Assembly: GCF_036997615.1 (NCBI RefSeq)
Contig: NZ_JAWLQA010000002.1
From: Brachyspira sp949287565
GTDB taxonomy: Bacteria > Spirochaetota > Brachyspiria > Brachyspirales > Brachyspiraceae
Length of the DNA: 64,000 bases
Strand: one strand, 5' to 3'
The translations under genes were made by a program, and so were the position numbers. Below the pieces are notes generated by a model, which searched no databases, had not been told where the DNA came from, and worked only from the letters and a program-made list of their open reading frames with translations. Below are positions 44,580 through 53,661 of this stretch, in pieces. Position 1 is the stretch's first letter; each line of letters begins with the position of its first letter.

Positions 44580-45610
44580 GTAAATATAATATTACCTTTA
44601 TAGTATCTGCTGTGTCATCTTTGACTATAATATCAATGTGTGCATATATGATTTTGAATGTACCTGCATATATTATGAGGGTATTAATGATTATAGAGTT
44701 TATATGCTCTTTTTATTTTGTATGTGTATTTTTTTATAAATTAAATAGATATTCTAGGATTGAAACTTTTTTCTATTTAATAATATATTTAGTTCCTTTT
44801 ATACTGTCTATATTAGGACTTTTTTATATTACTAACTTTTTTTCTTTGAACAGAGTATTTTTAAGAGAAAATCTTATAGCTTCTTTTCTTACTAGAGGAT
44901 ATCATGTTCTATTTGTTTTTTATATATCTCATATAATATACTTTTTTTATTTATTTAGTATTGAAAATAAGAACACTTTTTATTCTTTGATATCTTCCAA
45001 TTTTATTATAGTTGTTTCTGTGATAATGGCTGTTATATTTATAGTATTGTATGGAATAATAAATTGGGTATTTGATGATAAGATAATCACTTCATATGGA
45101 GATAAAAAGAATGAAATAATATATGAAGCAGGACTTGCATTTTCTCAGAATGCAGAAACAGATGATCTTGAATATGAGGGGTTTGCTAAAAGTTATGATA
45201 TGGTTATTGTGTATTATGATAATGATTTAAAATACAGATCAGAAAATTGGGATAATTTTGAAAGTATGCATTTGCTTTTTGAAGTTGCTATTATGCAGGG
45301 AAACGGATTTTTATTTATGGGAAGCGGTAAGGAATTTATTTATCCTTATTACATGTTTATACTTATATACGTTATAGTAAATTCTATTATACTTACTTGT
45401 TCTATAATGTTCTTTAAATTATTCTTAGATAAAAAGTTTAATAACTATATTAACATTATGGTAAAGGGTTTTAAAGAAGACAGCTATATATATGCTATAG
45501 ATACAGAAAAAATGGATAATACAGAAATAAAGAAATTAGCAGAATTATACAATAAAAAATTACTTACTTATAAATACAGAGAAAGATTCATAAAGATGTT
45601 TACTAGATAA
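44567..45610 (+). CDS. Multi-pass membrane protein of unknown function with a sensor-like layout
   Basis: Encodes 347 residues from a GTG at 44567 with a good AGGAGA site lying within the previous gene. Five membrane helices occupy residues 1-170, then comes a ~75-residue polar loop (YEAGLAFSQNAETDDLEYEGFAKSYDMV) and a sixth helix near 270-290. The last ~55 residues are a charged cytoplasmic tail resembling a HAMP-type connector but with no output domain. It could be the membrane half of a two-component assembly with the coupled upstream protein; this is inference. Confidence 0.7.
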   Translation: MEKLSKYNITFIVSAVSSLTIISMCAYMILNVPAYIMRVLMIIEFICSFYFVCVFFYKLNRYSRIETFFYLIIYLVPFILSILGLFYITNFFSLNRVFLRENLIASFLTRGYHVLFVFYISHIIYFFYLFSIENKNTFYSLISSNFIIVVSVIMAVIFIVLYGIINWVFDDKIITSYGDKKNEIIYEAGLAFSQNAETDDLEYEGFAKSYDMVIVYYDNDLKYRSENWDNFESMHLLFEVAIMQGNGFLFMGSGKEFIYPYYMFILIYVIVNSIILTCSIMFFKLFLDKKFNNYINIMVKGFKEDSYIYAIDTEKMDNTEIKKLAELYNKKLLTYKYRERFIKMFTR

Positions 45611-45767
45611 TATATGATTTTTTACTATAAAATATATATTATTATAGTTTGCAATTAAAAAATTATTACTTATCAGTTTATTTACTTAAAATTATTTTAA
45701 AAATATAAAATTAATATTATATTTTTAAAATAATTTTACATATAATTAGTCTTTGCCTGAAACTTTT

Positions 45768-45797
45768 TTTACATTTTACCGTCTAATATGCTATAAT
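45768..45797 (+). promoter_or_regulatory. Promoter of the RND transporter gene
   Basis: TTTACA (45768-45773) and TATAAT (45792-45797), spacer 18 bp, 45 bp before the ATG at 45843. Confidence 0.6.
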
Positions 45798-45842
45798 ATT
45801 AATTAGATATTATAGAATACAAATTAAGAAAACAATTTGATT

Positions 45843-48800
45843 ATGAAGACAATAATAGAAACAGTTGTAAAAAGACCAGTAACTATACTTATGGTTATTG
45901 TATCAGTAATTATATTAGGTATTGTGAGCCTATCAAAACTATCAATAGATTTTATGCCCAGTATTGAAGTTCCTTATGTAAGCATATATACAAGGTATGA
46001 CAATGCCGGTCCTGAAGAGATAGAAAAATCAATTACAAAAATTATTGAAGGTGCTGTTGCCACTGTCAATAATATAAAAAATATAACTTCTACTTCAATA
46101 GAAAATTTTTCAAATGTACTGGTAGAGTTTAATTGGGGTACTGATTTAACTGAAGCAACAGAAGATATAAGAGAGGCATTGGAACAGATTACAGATTTGC
46201 TTCCAGATAATGCAGATACACCAGTGATAAGAAAATTTAATATGGACGATACATCATTAATGGAGGTTGCTGTTTACGGTATGAATGATCAGGCAGCTTT
46301 ATATAATATAGCAGATAATCAAATAGCTCCGCAGATAAAACAGGCTAAAGGTGTGGCTCAGGCTGAAGTTTTAGGCGGATTAAAAAATGAAATAAAAATT
46401 GATGTTAATTTGAATAGATTAAAAGCATATAATATAAATATTAATGAAATAGCTTCTGTACTTGCCAGAGATAATAATAACTTAGTAGGCGGGCAGGCTA
46501 ATCAGGGTTTTTACAGATATACAATAAGAACAATGGGAGAGATAAAGAGTGTTGATGATATAAAAAATACAATTATCACTTTAAAAAAAGATAGCATGGG
46601 AAATGCTTCTGTAGTAAAAATACAGGATTTAGCAGAAGTTTATCAGGGTTATGATGATGATGTTAATATAATAAAGATTAACGGAGAAAATTCTATATCA
46701 ATAGCTGTAAGTAAAGAATCCGGAGCTAATACCGCAGAAGTTTCAAAAAATGTAATAAGGCAATTAGAAGAATATAATTTTCCTCAGGGCGTAAAATATG
46801 AAATAATGTTTAATACAGCCGACAGTATAAATGAGGCTATAGCAGGAGTTCTTGATGCTGCTTGGCAGGGAGGACTTTTTGCTGTTATAGTTCTTATGAT
46901 TTATATGTGGAATATTAGAACTGTATCAATAATAGCTATATCAATACCTATCTCCATAATAGTAACTTTTACACTTATGTATTTTATGAAAGTTACTTTA
47001 AATGTAATATCTCTTTCAGGGCTTGTACTTGGAATAGGAATGATGGTTGATAATTCTATTGTAGTGCTTGAAAATATATTTTATTATAGGCATCATGAAT
47101 ATGGAAAGTATTCATCAGCTATCAATGGAGCTTATAAAGTATCTCTTGCAATTTCAGCTTCTACTTTCACCACTATTGCTGTATTTCTTCCATTTTTATA
47201 TATTGAGGGTATGGTTAGTCAGGTTTTCAGAGATTTATGCATTACAGTTACAGTATCAATGATAGCCTCTTTATTAGTTGCTCTCTTAATAGTTCCTATG
47301 TTTGGAGCAAGACTCATAACAAATAAAAAATTAAAGCTTTTTTCAAAATTTGAAGCTTTAAGCAATAAATACATACATGATAATATGAGTAAACTCTATG
47401 ATAAAATTTTGCATTTTTCAATAAGAAGAAAAAAGACTGTATTGATACCATCTATGATATTGGTATTTACTGTAATATTTTTAGGGGTTATGTTTATTGG
47501 TAAGGAAGGATTTCCTAAAACAGATGAGGGACAGTTTATGGTTCGTATAACTATGCCTATAGGTACCAAATACGAACAAACTCAATCATTTATTGAACTT
47601 ATGGAAAATGATATAAGAGATATAGTTAAAGATGATTTAGTAAAAATTCAGTCAAGGATAAGAAAAGGCGATGAGGCAAATAATGCTAATATAAGAATAG
47701 AATTAAAATCTAAAAGCGAAGGAAGAAAAGGTACTATTGAAGATTATGTTGAACTTACAAGAGAAAAACTACAGAAATATCCAGCCAGAATAAATATTAA
47801 TGCATTAGGTTCAGCTTCAGGAGGAGGAACAGGTGAGGCTATAAGAATAGAGATGCTTGGAGATGATGCTGGGCAGGCAGAAGAACTTGGAAATAGAATA
47901 GTAAGTGCAATATCAAATATAGAAGGTGTCAGAGGGGCAATGGTTGATATTGATGAATCAAACAGAGAACTTCAAATATATGTTAATAGAGATATAGCTG
48001 CTAAAATGGGGCTTAAAGTTAATGATGTAGCAAGAATAATAAATACAAGTTTTGCAGGAAGAACAGCTACTACAATAACACCTGAAAATTCTGACTTTAC
48101 AGATATAGATGTTAATGTTCAATTAGAAAATATTGATAAGGTTACAATAGATGATGTAAAAAAAGTGAGTATACCTGTAAAAGGTGTATTGATACCATTA
48201 TCCTCAATAGCGGATATAGTAAAAAGTTATGGACCTAATAGAATATATAGAAAAGACAGAAAAAGATTTACAACTGTAATCGCTAATGTTTATGAAAGAC
48301 CTTTAAATGAGGTTATTTCTGAAATAAAAGATAATATAGATAATAATGTATTCATACCAAACGGAATATCTATAAATTATGGCGGAGATTATGAGGATAT
48401 GAATGAAGCATTTGGACAGTTAATACAGGCTTTGGTTTTGGCTTTAGTTTTAGTTTATGCTATTATGGCTAGTCAATTTGAATCTTTGATAGCACCATTT
48501 GTAATAGCATTTGCAATACCTTTCGGATTTGCCGGTTCGCTCATTGCTTTATTTATAACTAATACCACACTTAATGCTTATAGTGCTATAGGTTTTATAG
48601 TTTTAATTGGAATAGTTGTTAATAATGGTATAGTATTAATTGATTATATGAATCAGCTTATGCATGAAAAACATATAAACGGAGATGAATCTGCTTTGCT
48701 TGCCGGTAAAAGAAGATTAAGACCTGTACTTATGACAACTCTTACCACTATATTAGGTATATTGCCTATGACTTTAGGTATAGGAAGCGGAAATGAAATG

Positions 48801-48980
48801 TATAAGCCTTTAGCTATAGCATTATTAGGAGGGCTTGTAGTTTCTACTATGTTTACATTAATCATAGTTCCTACAATTTATGCTGGTATAAGAAATAAAA
48901 TACCTCTTAAAGATTATGATAAAAAAGATCAAGAAAGTGCTAATGATTTTGCTTTAAATAATACCGTAAATGCAAAATAA
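45843..48980 (+). CDS. RND-family efflux transporter (AcrB/MdtB-like)
   Basis: Encodes 1045 residues. It opens with MKTIIETVVKRPVTILMVIV, the usual first helix, then porter domains (STSIENFSNVLVEFNWGTDLTEA; DNADTPVIRKFN) and the second-half repeat starting about residue 525. GLVLGIGMMVDNSIVVLENI carries the Asp typical of proton-driven members, and LIGIVVNNGIVLIDYMNQ is its counterpart in the second half. Substrates could be drugs, bile salts or lipids. No periplasmic adaptor or TolC gene adjoins it, so it must pair with components elsewhere. The ATG at 45843 is preferred to a TTG 6 nt upstream. Confidence 0.93.
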   Translation: MKTIIETVVKRPVTILMVIVSVIILGIVSLSKLSIDFMPSIEVPYVSIYTRYDNAGPEEIEKSITKIIEGAVATVNNIKNITSTSIENFSNVLVEFNWGTDLTEATEDIREALEQITDLLPDNADTPVIRKFNMDDTSLMEVAVYGMNDQAALYNIADNQIAPQIKQAKGVAQAEVLGGLKNEIKIDVNLNRLKAYNININEIASVLARDNNNLVGGQANQGFYRYTIRTMGEIKSVDDIKNTIITLKKDSMGNASVVKIQDLAEVYQGYDDDVNIIKINGENSISIAVSKESGANTAEVSKNVIRQLEEYNFPQGVKYEIMFNTADSINEAIAGVLDAAWQGGLFAVIVLMIYMWNIRTVSIIAISIPISIIVTFTLMYFMKVTLNVISLSGLVLGIGMMVDNSIVVLENIFYYRHHEYGKYSSAINGAYKVSLAISASTFTTIAVFLPFLYIEGMVSQVFRDLCITVTVSMIASLLVALLIVPMFGARLITNKKLKLFSKFEALSNKYIHDNMSKLYDKILHFSIRRKKTVLIPSMILVFTVIFLGVMFIGKEGFPKTDEGQFMVRITMPIGTKYEQTQSFIELMENDIRDIVKDDLVKIQSRIRKGDEANNANIRIELKSKSEGRKGTIEDYVELTREKLQKYPARININALGSASGGGTGEAIRIEMLGDDAGQAEELGNRIVSAISNIEGVRGAMVDIDESNRELQIYVNRDIAAKMGLKVNDVARIINTSFAGRTATTITPENSDFTDIDVNVQLENIDKVTIDDVKKVSIPVKGVLIPLSSIADIVKSYGPNRIYRKDRKRFTTVIANVYERPLNEVISEIKDNIDNNVFIPNGISINYGGDYEDMNEAFGQLIQALVLALVLVYAIMASQFESLIAPFVIAFAIPFGFAGSLIALFITNTTLNAYSAIGFIVLIGIVVNNGIVLIDYMNQLMHEKHINGDESALLAGKRRLRPVLMTTLTTILGILPMTLGIGSGNEMYKPLAIALLGGLVVSTMFTLIIVPTIYAGIRNKIPLKDYDKKDQESANDFALNNTVNAK

Positions 48981-49009
48981 TAAATTTTTAAATGAATTAG
49001 AGTTTATAT

Positions 49010-49882
49010 ATGAGTAAAAAGATTTTAATTATAGGAAGCATAAATAAAGATTTAGTAGTAACAGCTCCTCGTTTTCCTAAAGAAGGAGAAACTATATTAG
49101 GCAGCAATTTTTATACAGGAAATGGAGGAAAGGGGGCAAATCAGGCTTGTGCTATAGGAAAATTAGGCGGTGATGTAAGCATACTCGGAGCTTTAGGAGA
49201 TGATAGTTTCGGAAAAGATTTATGCAATGCTTTAATTTCTAATAATGTTAATACTGATAATTTAATAATAAAAAATAATGTTTCTACCGGTATTGCTGTT
49301 ATTACTGTTACTGATGATGGTGCAAATAATATTATTGTGGCGCAAGGAGCTAATGCTTTAATTACAAAAGATGATATAAAAGAAGAATTAATATCTTTAT
49401 ATGATATTATAGTAATGCAGCTTGAAATTCCATTAGAAATAGCTGAATATGCTGCATATATTGCTAAAAAGCTAGGAAAAACAGTTGTACTAAATCCTTC
49501 TCCGGCTGTAAAGTTAAGCAGAGATTTTTTAAGCTATGTTGATATATTGATACCTAATGAAACAGAGATAGATATTATAGGCGGTATAGACTATGCATTT
49601 GAACGCGGAGTGAAAAATATAATACTTACTTTGGGTGCTAATGGATGCGATTTTATAAATAAAGAAGGAAGAAAACATTTTGATGCCTATAAAGTTGATG
49701 TTTTGGATACTACCGCAGCAGGTGATAGTTTTCTTGGTGGAGTTGTAAGAATGATAGCTGATAATAAATCTATAGAAGAAGCTATAATTTTTGCTACAAA
49801 AGTTTCTAATATAACTGTTACTAGAAAAGGGGCAATAGATTCCATACCAACTTATAATGAAGTTATAAATAAAAAGTGGTGA
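49010..49882 (+). CDS. rbsK: Ribokinase (PfkB family)
   Basis: Encodes 290 residues. It phosphorylates ribose at O5 for entry into the pentose phosphate pathway. IIGSINKDLVVTAPRFPKEGETILG and TGNGGKGANQACAIGKLG are ribokinase-type substrate motifs, and DTTAAGDSFLGG holds the catalytic Asp and anion hole. No ribose transporter or rbsD is close by. It starts 29 bp after the RND gene, perhaps by read-through. Confidence 0.92.
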   Translation: MSKKILIIGSINKDLVVTAPRFPKEGETILGSNFYTGNGGKGANQACAIGKLGGDVSILGALGDDSFGKDLCNALISNNVNTDNLIIKNNVSTGIAVITVTDDGANNIIVAQGANALITKDDIKEELISLYDIIVMQLEIPLEIAEYAAYIAKKLGKTVVLNPSPAVKLSRDFLSYVDILIPNETEIDIIGGIDYAFERGVKNIILTLGANGCDFINKEGRKHFDAYKVDVLDTTAAGDSFLGGVVRMIADNKSIEEAIIFATKVSNITVTRKGAIDSIPTYNEVINKKW

Positions 49883-49955
49883 TTTTTCTGTTTATATTTT
49901 TTAACAATCATTATTCCATATTGTAAATAAATTTTATTTAGCATTTATACAAGTA

Positions 49956-49983
49956 TTGACATATTAACTTTTTTTAATATACT
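49956..49983 (+). promoter_or_regulatory. Sigma-70 promoter for the small protein at 50022
   Basis: TTGACA (49956-49961) and TATACT (49978-49983), spacer 16 bp, 38 bp before the ATG. Confidence 0.6.
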
Positions 49984-50021
49984 AAAAATTATACGCAGTA
50001 AAACTAAAAGAGATTTTATTT

Positions 50022-50252
50022 ATGAAAAAATATTTATTTATATTATCATTTATGCTTTTGGTGATGTTTTCAGAAAAAGAATGCAAAGGCCCTGACGGAG
50101 ACAGCAAGCCGACACCTTTTAGAAAAGAAACAGAAATGATTTATAATAAAAAATATAATTTAGATGCAGAGGGTATTTTTTATAGTATAATTATATTTTC
50201 AATAATTACATTACCTTCATTATGTATAATAAATAAAATATATGATAAATAA
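50022..50252 (+). CDS. Small membrane-associated hypothetical protein
   Basis: Encodes 76 residues. A hydrophobic N-terminus (residues 4-17) is followed by a polar loop and a second hydrophobic segment (residues 52-70, IFYSIIIFSIITLPSLCII). The loop contains CKGPDGDSKPTPF. Either two membrane helices or a signal plus anchor. No family was recognised; its own promoter and AGAG site support expression. Confidence 0.6.
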   Translation: MKKYLFILSFMLLVMFSEKECKGPDGDSKPTPFRKETEMIYNKKYNLDAEGIFYSIIIFSIITLPSLCIINKIYDK

Positions 50253-50306
50253 GAAAATCAATTAAAAAGTATTTATAAAAACTATTCTAAAATGACGGAG
50301 AAGATT

Positions 50307-50720
50307 ATGATAAATGTAGAAGACTTAGTAGATGTAGAAGCTGCAAATATAAATGAAGATGATTGGAAATTATATAAAGTATTTAAACCTATGAAAATTT
50401 TCGGTAAACAATTAGAAAGTTTATTTGATATAGGTATTCATAAAATTTGGAAATTAGAAGATATTATAAATAATTTGAAAGATCATATTTCTATATTATC
50501 AGATTCTAGGGAACAATTAAAAACAGCTTACGGCGATTTTATGTTTATAGATGTAGATGATAATTGGTATGATAATTTGGAGATATATAAAATACTAATA
50601 AAAATCAATGAAGACGGCAGTATAGATTCCAAAGTTGACTGCGGAGATGATGAAAATATATTCAGTGTATATTTCAAGAATAATGATATTATTGATATAA
50701 TGGAATCAAGAATAAGATAA
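50307..50720 (+). CDS. Hypothetical acidic protein
   Basis: Encodes 137 residues from the ATG at 50307, which has GGAGAAG 5-6 nt upstream; an in-frame ATG at 50292 has none. Strongly acidic, no membrane segment. A helix (FGKQLESLFDIGIHKIWKLEDIINNLKDHISIL) is followed by beta-rich sequence (EIYKILIKINEDGSIDSKVDCGDDENIFSVYF). No family was recognised. Its stop lies 2 bp from that of the convergent lrgB-like gene. Confidence 0.6.
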   Translation: MINVEDLVDVEAANINEDDWKLYKVFKPMKIFGKQLESLFDIGIHKIWKLEDIINNLKDHISILSDSREQLKTAYGDFMFIDVDDNWYDNLEIYKILIKINEDGSIDSKVDCGDDENIFSVYFKNNDIIDIMESRIR

Positions 50721-50722
50721 TA

Positions 50723-51433
50723 TTATCTCCATATTATCAAAAGAAGTTTGTATAGTATAGGTATAAGCACAACTGATAAAGCTCCTGCAATACCAATAGC
50801 TAATCCTGACATAGCACCTTCAGTTTCCCCTAATTCTATAGCCTTGCTGGTGCCAACAGCATGGGAAGATGTACCTATAGCAAGCCCTATAGCTAATGAT
50901 GATTTTATTTTGCATATTTTACATACAGTAGGGGCAAGAATAGCACCTGTAACACCTGATATAATAACTGATAAAATAGTTATTGATTTCATTCCGCCCA
51001 TACTAGCGGTTATATCCACAGCAATTGCAGTTGTTACAGATTTTGTAAGCAAAGATGGAAATAATGCATCGGATATACCCAACAATTTAGCAGATATAAA
51101 TATTCCTATTATTCCTATTGTACTTCCAATAGCTATACTTATAAATATTACGGCTAAATTAGCTTTTAATATAGGAAGATTTCTATATATTGGAAGGGCT
51201 AAAACAACTGTAGCAGGCCCAACCATTGCATTTATAAATTTACCGCCGCTTTCATTATAAACACTATATGGAACTTGCATAAAATACAGAGAAAAACCTA
51301 CTAATATTACACTTGTTACTAATGGAGTTAAAATAGGTAATTTTGTTTTTATGTATATTGTGTATGATATTATATATGCTATTAAAGTTATAGCTATTGG
51401 TATAATAGGGTTTTGTATAAATAATTCTTTCAT
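50723..51433 (-). CDS. lrgB: LrgB-family membrane protein
   Basis: Encodes 236 residues with six to eight membrane helices. The family block SVTTAIAVDITASMGGMKSITI and the AIGTSSHAVGTSKAIELGETEGAMSGLAIG stretch are diagnostic for LrgB/CidB. Together with LrgA it was described as an antiholin-like system in Staphylococcus, and as an overflow-metabolite (pyruvate) transporter in Bacillus relatives. Its lrgA partner lies 600 bp upstream rather than adjacent, with a hairpin-repeat array between them. Confidence 0.92.
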   Translation of the reverse strand: MKELFIQNPIIPIAITLIAYIISYTIYIKTKLPILTPLVTSVILVGFSLYFMQVPYSVYNESGGKFINAMVGPATVVLALPIYRNLPILKANLAVIFISIAIGSTIGIIGIFISAKLLGISDALFPSLLTKSVTTAIAVDITASMGGMKSITILSVIISGVTGAILAPTVCKICKIKSSLAIGLAIGTSSHAVGTSKAIELGETEGAMSGLAIGIAGALSVVLIPILYKLLLIIWR

Positions 51434-51446
51434 ATATTAATCCTTA

Positions 51447-51923
51447 TTGTTGTTATACTCGACAAGCCAAATAGTCCCGAGTAATTTCATTACTCGGCGG
51501 CTTGTCTTGCCTATTGTTGTTATGTTAGCCCACCGAAAATGCCTACTTGGTTCGCTATTATAAGCCATTGACTGAAGTTACTTGCTCTTCGGCTCACTTT
51601 TTTTATTGTTATACTCGGGAAGTCAAATAGTCACGAGTAATTTCATTACTCAACTGCTTGTCTTGCCTATTGTTGTTATGTTAGCCCACCGTAAAATGCC
51701 TAATTGCTTCGCTTAATAAATTAAGTCACATGCCTGTGTCCCTGTGGCACTTTTTTTGTTGTTATGCTCAACAAGTCAAACAGTCCTAAAATAATTTCAT
51801 TACTTGTCACTTGTCTTGCTTGTTTATTGCTATGTTCGCCCACCGAAGGTGCCTACTTGGTTGGCTATTTATAAGCCAGTAACTGAAGTTACTGGCTGCT
51901 TCGGTTCACTATTTTTGTTGTTA
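51447..51923. repeat. Three A/B hairpin-repeat dimers between lrgA and lrgB
   Basis: Alternating units each open with attgttgttat(a/g). A units start at 51447, 51605 and about 51757; B units at 51513, 51669 and 51826. The dimer period is about 155 bp. A1 folds as nested stems, gacaagcc/ggcttgtc around cgagtaa/ttactcg. B3 contains the perfect stem CAGTAAC-TGAA-GTTACTG. The copies differ by many substitutions, yet arms tend to change together (for example cgagtaa/ttactcg against gagtaa/ttactc). No coding frame is credible. A related B unit lies at 34-122. Confidence 0.85.
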
Positions 51924-52034
51924 TCTAATATAATAATACTAAATAATTTAATCGTCTACTTTGTATTTATATCTGCCTTTAAATGTTATATATTTAGTAT
52001 TTAAATAGTTATGATTATGCTATTAATTAAATTC

Positions 52035-52394
52035 TTATTTCCTTAATTTGGAAAATAATTTTTCAAAAAACTGAGAGCATAACCCTGTGCTTATCATAAT
52101 AATTACTGCCATAAATATGCATATTGCTACAAATGGTATAATTTCATCTTTTACATATTGATATTCATCTATTATAGCCAAAGTTCCCGGTATGAATAAT
52201 AATGACATATTAGCTATTAATAATTCGCTTGCTTCATCTATATGGCTTTCTTTTACTATTCCTGTTAATAATAATATAAATAAAAGCATCATACCTATTA
52301 CATTTCCGGGTATAGGAAGTTTTAAAGTTTTACTTAGAATATCAGATATTGAATATATAGAAAATATTACAGCAAATTGTTTAATGAGTTTCAT
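52035..52394 (-). CDS. lrgA: LrgA/CidA-family membrane protein
   Basis: Encodes 119 residues with four membrane helices, typical of LrgA/CidA holin-like proteins. The motif LKLPIPGNVIGMMLLFILLLTGIVK is the family signature. It lies upstream of lrgB on the same strand, but the intervening 600 bp of hairpin repeats separates them. The region upstream (52395-52468) leads straight into the IS element, so its promoter must lie within that short stretch or in the IS. Confidence 0.92.
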   Translation of the reverse strand: MKLIKQFAVIFSIYSISDILSKTLKLPIPGNVIGMMLLFILLLTGIVKESHIDEASELLIANMSLLFIPGTLAIIDEYQYVKDEIIPFVAICIFMAVIIMISTGLCSQFFEKLFSKLRK

Positions 52395-52468
52395 TTTTAT
52401 TCCATTTATGTATATATTTTTTATTTTTTGGTATAGATTATATATATTAATTTATTGTTTTTCAATAG

Positions 52469-52484
52469 AAAAAGTTTAGAATTT
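52469..52484. repeat. 16-bp direct repeat, left flank of the IS
   Basis: The sequence aaaaagtttagaattt here is repeated exactly at 53562-53577, directly outside the two inverted ends of the IS. It is probably a target-site duplication. Confidence 0.75.
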
Positions 52485-52578
52485 GTTTAAGAGCCATAGA
52501 TATTGCACACTTTTATTTTAAAAAAAGAAGGTATTCCTTATAATTTAAATTACTATAAATAAACCCAAAGGAATACCT

Positions 52579-53538
52579 ATGAAACAATATAATACAAATC
52601 AGAAAAAAAAGATAGTATTAATTATTAATAAAGTTAAAAATAAAAGAGTACAGGCATTAAAATTTAATATTAGTATTAGAACTTATTATTACTGGAAGAA
52701 GAAATTAGAAGAAACAGATAGTATAGAAAATAAGAGCAGAAAACCTAAAAATAGTCCTAATAAAGTTAAAAATAAAAAGATTATTAACAAAGTAATCGAA
52801 ATTCGTAAAAAATATGGATATGGTAAATTAAAAATAAAGAAATTATTAGAAAAAGAAAATATTAAAATAGGTACCAAAGCTATTGAAACAATCTTAAAAG
52901 AACATAATTTGTATAACAAGAAAAAGAAGAAAATAAGAAAAAAACATAGAGGAAAGCATGCTGTTTATATCAAAGAAGCAGGAGAAAAGGTTCAAATAGA
53001 TACTACGCTCTGCGGACTTCGTCATATGCTTTTTTTGGTGAAATACGCTATTATCAGCTAACAGCTGTTGATTTAGCTTGCCAAGGCACACTTCGTGCAA
53101 GAATGAGTTTTAGATATTTGTATAATGAAAAAACTCCAGATAGTACTATTGATTTTATGCAACGTTTGATAGAATATTTTCCTTTTAGAGTTCATTGTAT
53201 CCAGACTGATAATGGTACAGAATTTACCTATCGCAGGCATTTATTTGAAATAGAACATCCGCTAGATACGTTTTGTAAAAATAAACATATCAAAAGAGTC
53301 TACAGCCCTGTAGCTTCTCCTTGGTATTGCCGCAGGCACGCAGAGCGATGGTGTTGTAGAAAGTACACATAACCGAGACCAAAAAGAATTCTATGATTAT
53401 TGTACACAAGAATTAACTTTAGAAAAAGCTAATCAAAAATTAAAAAGATATAATAATTTTTGGAATCATAAACGAATACATTCAGCTTTAAATTATGATA
53501 CACCTATGTTATACTTTAAAAAACTAAGGAATACTTAA
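52579..53538 (+). pseudogene. Transposase (IS481-like, DDE integrase core), frameshifted
   Basis: Three segments together make one transposase. Segment 1 (52579 to about 53005) has an HTH (VQALKFNISIRTYYYWKKKL) and ends at VQIDTT with the first catalytic Asp. Segment 2 (about 53033-53325, another frame) continues GEIRYYQLTAVDLA and holds the second Asp in QTDNGTEF. Segment 3 (about 53347-53538, back in frame 1) has DGVVESTHNRD with the likely catalytic Glu, and HKRIHSALNYDTPM. Both breaks coincide with GC-rich patches (53004-53028 and 53328-53347) that look inserted. The ATG overlaps a ggaatacct motif also mirrored near the left end. Confidence 0.88.
53004..53028. repeat. GC-rich insertion in the transposase gene
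   Basis: Positions 53004-53019 (tacgctctgcggactt) are the exact reverse complement of 15542-15557. The patch shifts the transposase reading frame. A second patch at 53328-53347 includes cgcagagcg, the reverse complement of the core of this motif. Confidence 0.6.
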
Positions 53539-53561
53539 TGCAATATGTCTGGCTCCTGTGC

Positions 53562-53577
53562 AAAAAGTTTAGAATTT
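53562..53577. repeat. 16-bp direct repeat, right flank of the IS
   Basis: Exact copy of 52469-52484. It lies 4 bp upstream of the -35 box of the rpmG promoter. Confidence 0.75.
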
Positions 53578-53581
53578 TATA

Positions 53582-53610
53582 TTGACATAAAATTTATTTA
53601 GCTGTATAAT
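53582..53610 (+). promoter_or_regulatory. Perfect consensus promoter for the rpmG-secE-nusG-rpl-rpo block
   Basis: TTGACA (53582-53587), 17-bp spacer, TATAAT (53605-53610). The rpmG start codon is 51 bp downstream with AAGGAG before it. The IS right flank ends 4 bp from the -35, so the insertion stopped just short of the promoter. Confidence 0.9.
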
Positions 53611-53661
53611 AGCATACCTTGTAAATTATAGGCTATCTAAAATTTTTTTAAGGAGCAAGAA

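Larger units (their letters stand above)
52485..53561 (+). mobile_element. Insertion sequence of the IS3/IS481 type, 1077 bp, inactivated
   Basis: The outer 23 bp at each end are inverted copies with 17 of 23 matches; the shared cores are gagcca and atattgca (left 52491-52507, right in the complementary sense). They are immediately flanked by identical 16-bp direct repeats. One transposase frame spans most of the element but is broken in two places. The single-ORF layout with an N-terminal helix-turn-helix and an integrase-type DDE core suits IS481; the 16-bp duplication is slightly longer than usually reported for that family. Confidence 0.85.

Noticed and set aside
51447..51923. A/B hairpin array as a CRISPR locus or coding region
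   Set aside because: There are no constant repeats with unique spacers; the apparent plus-strand frame at 51804-52004 only crosses the hairpins and lacks a start signal.
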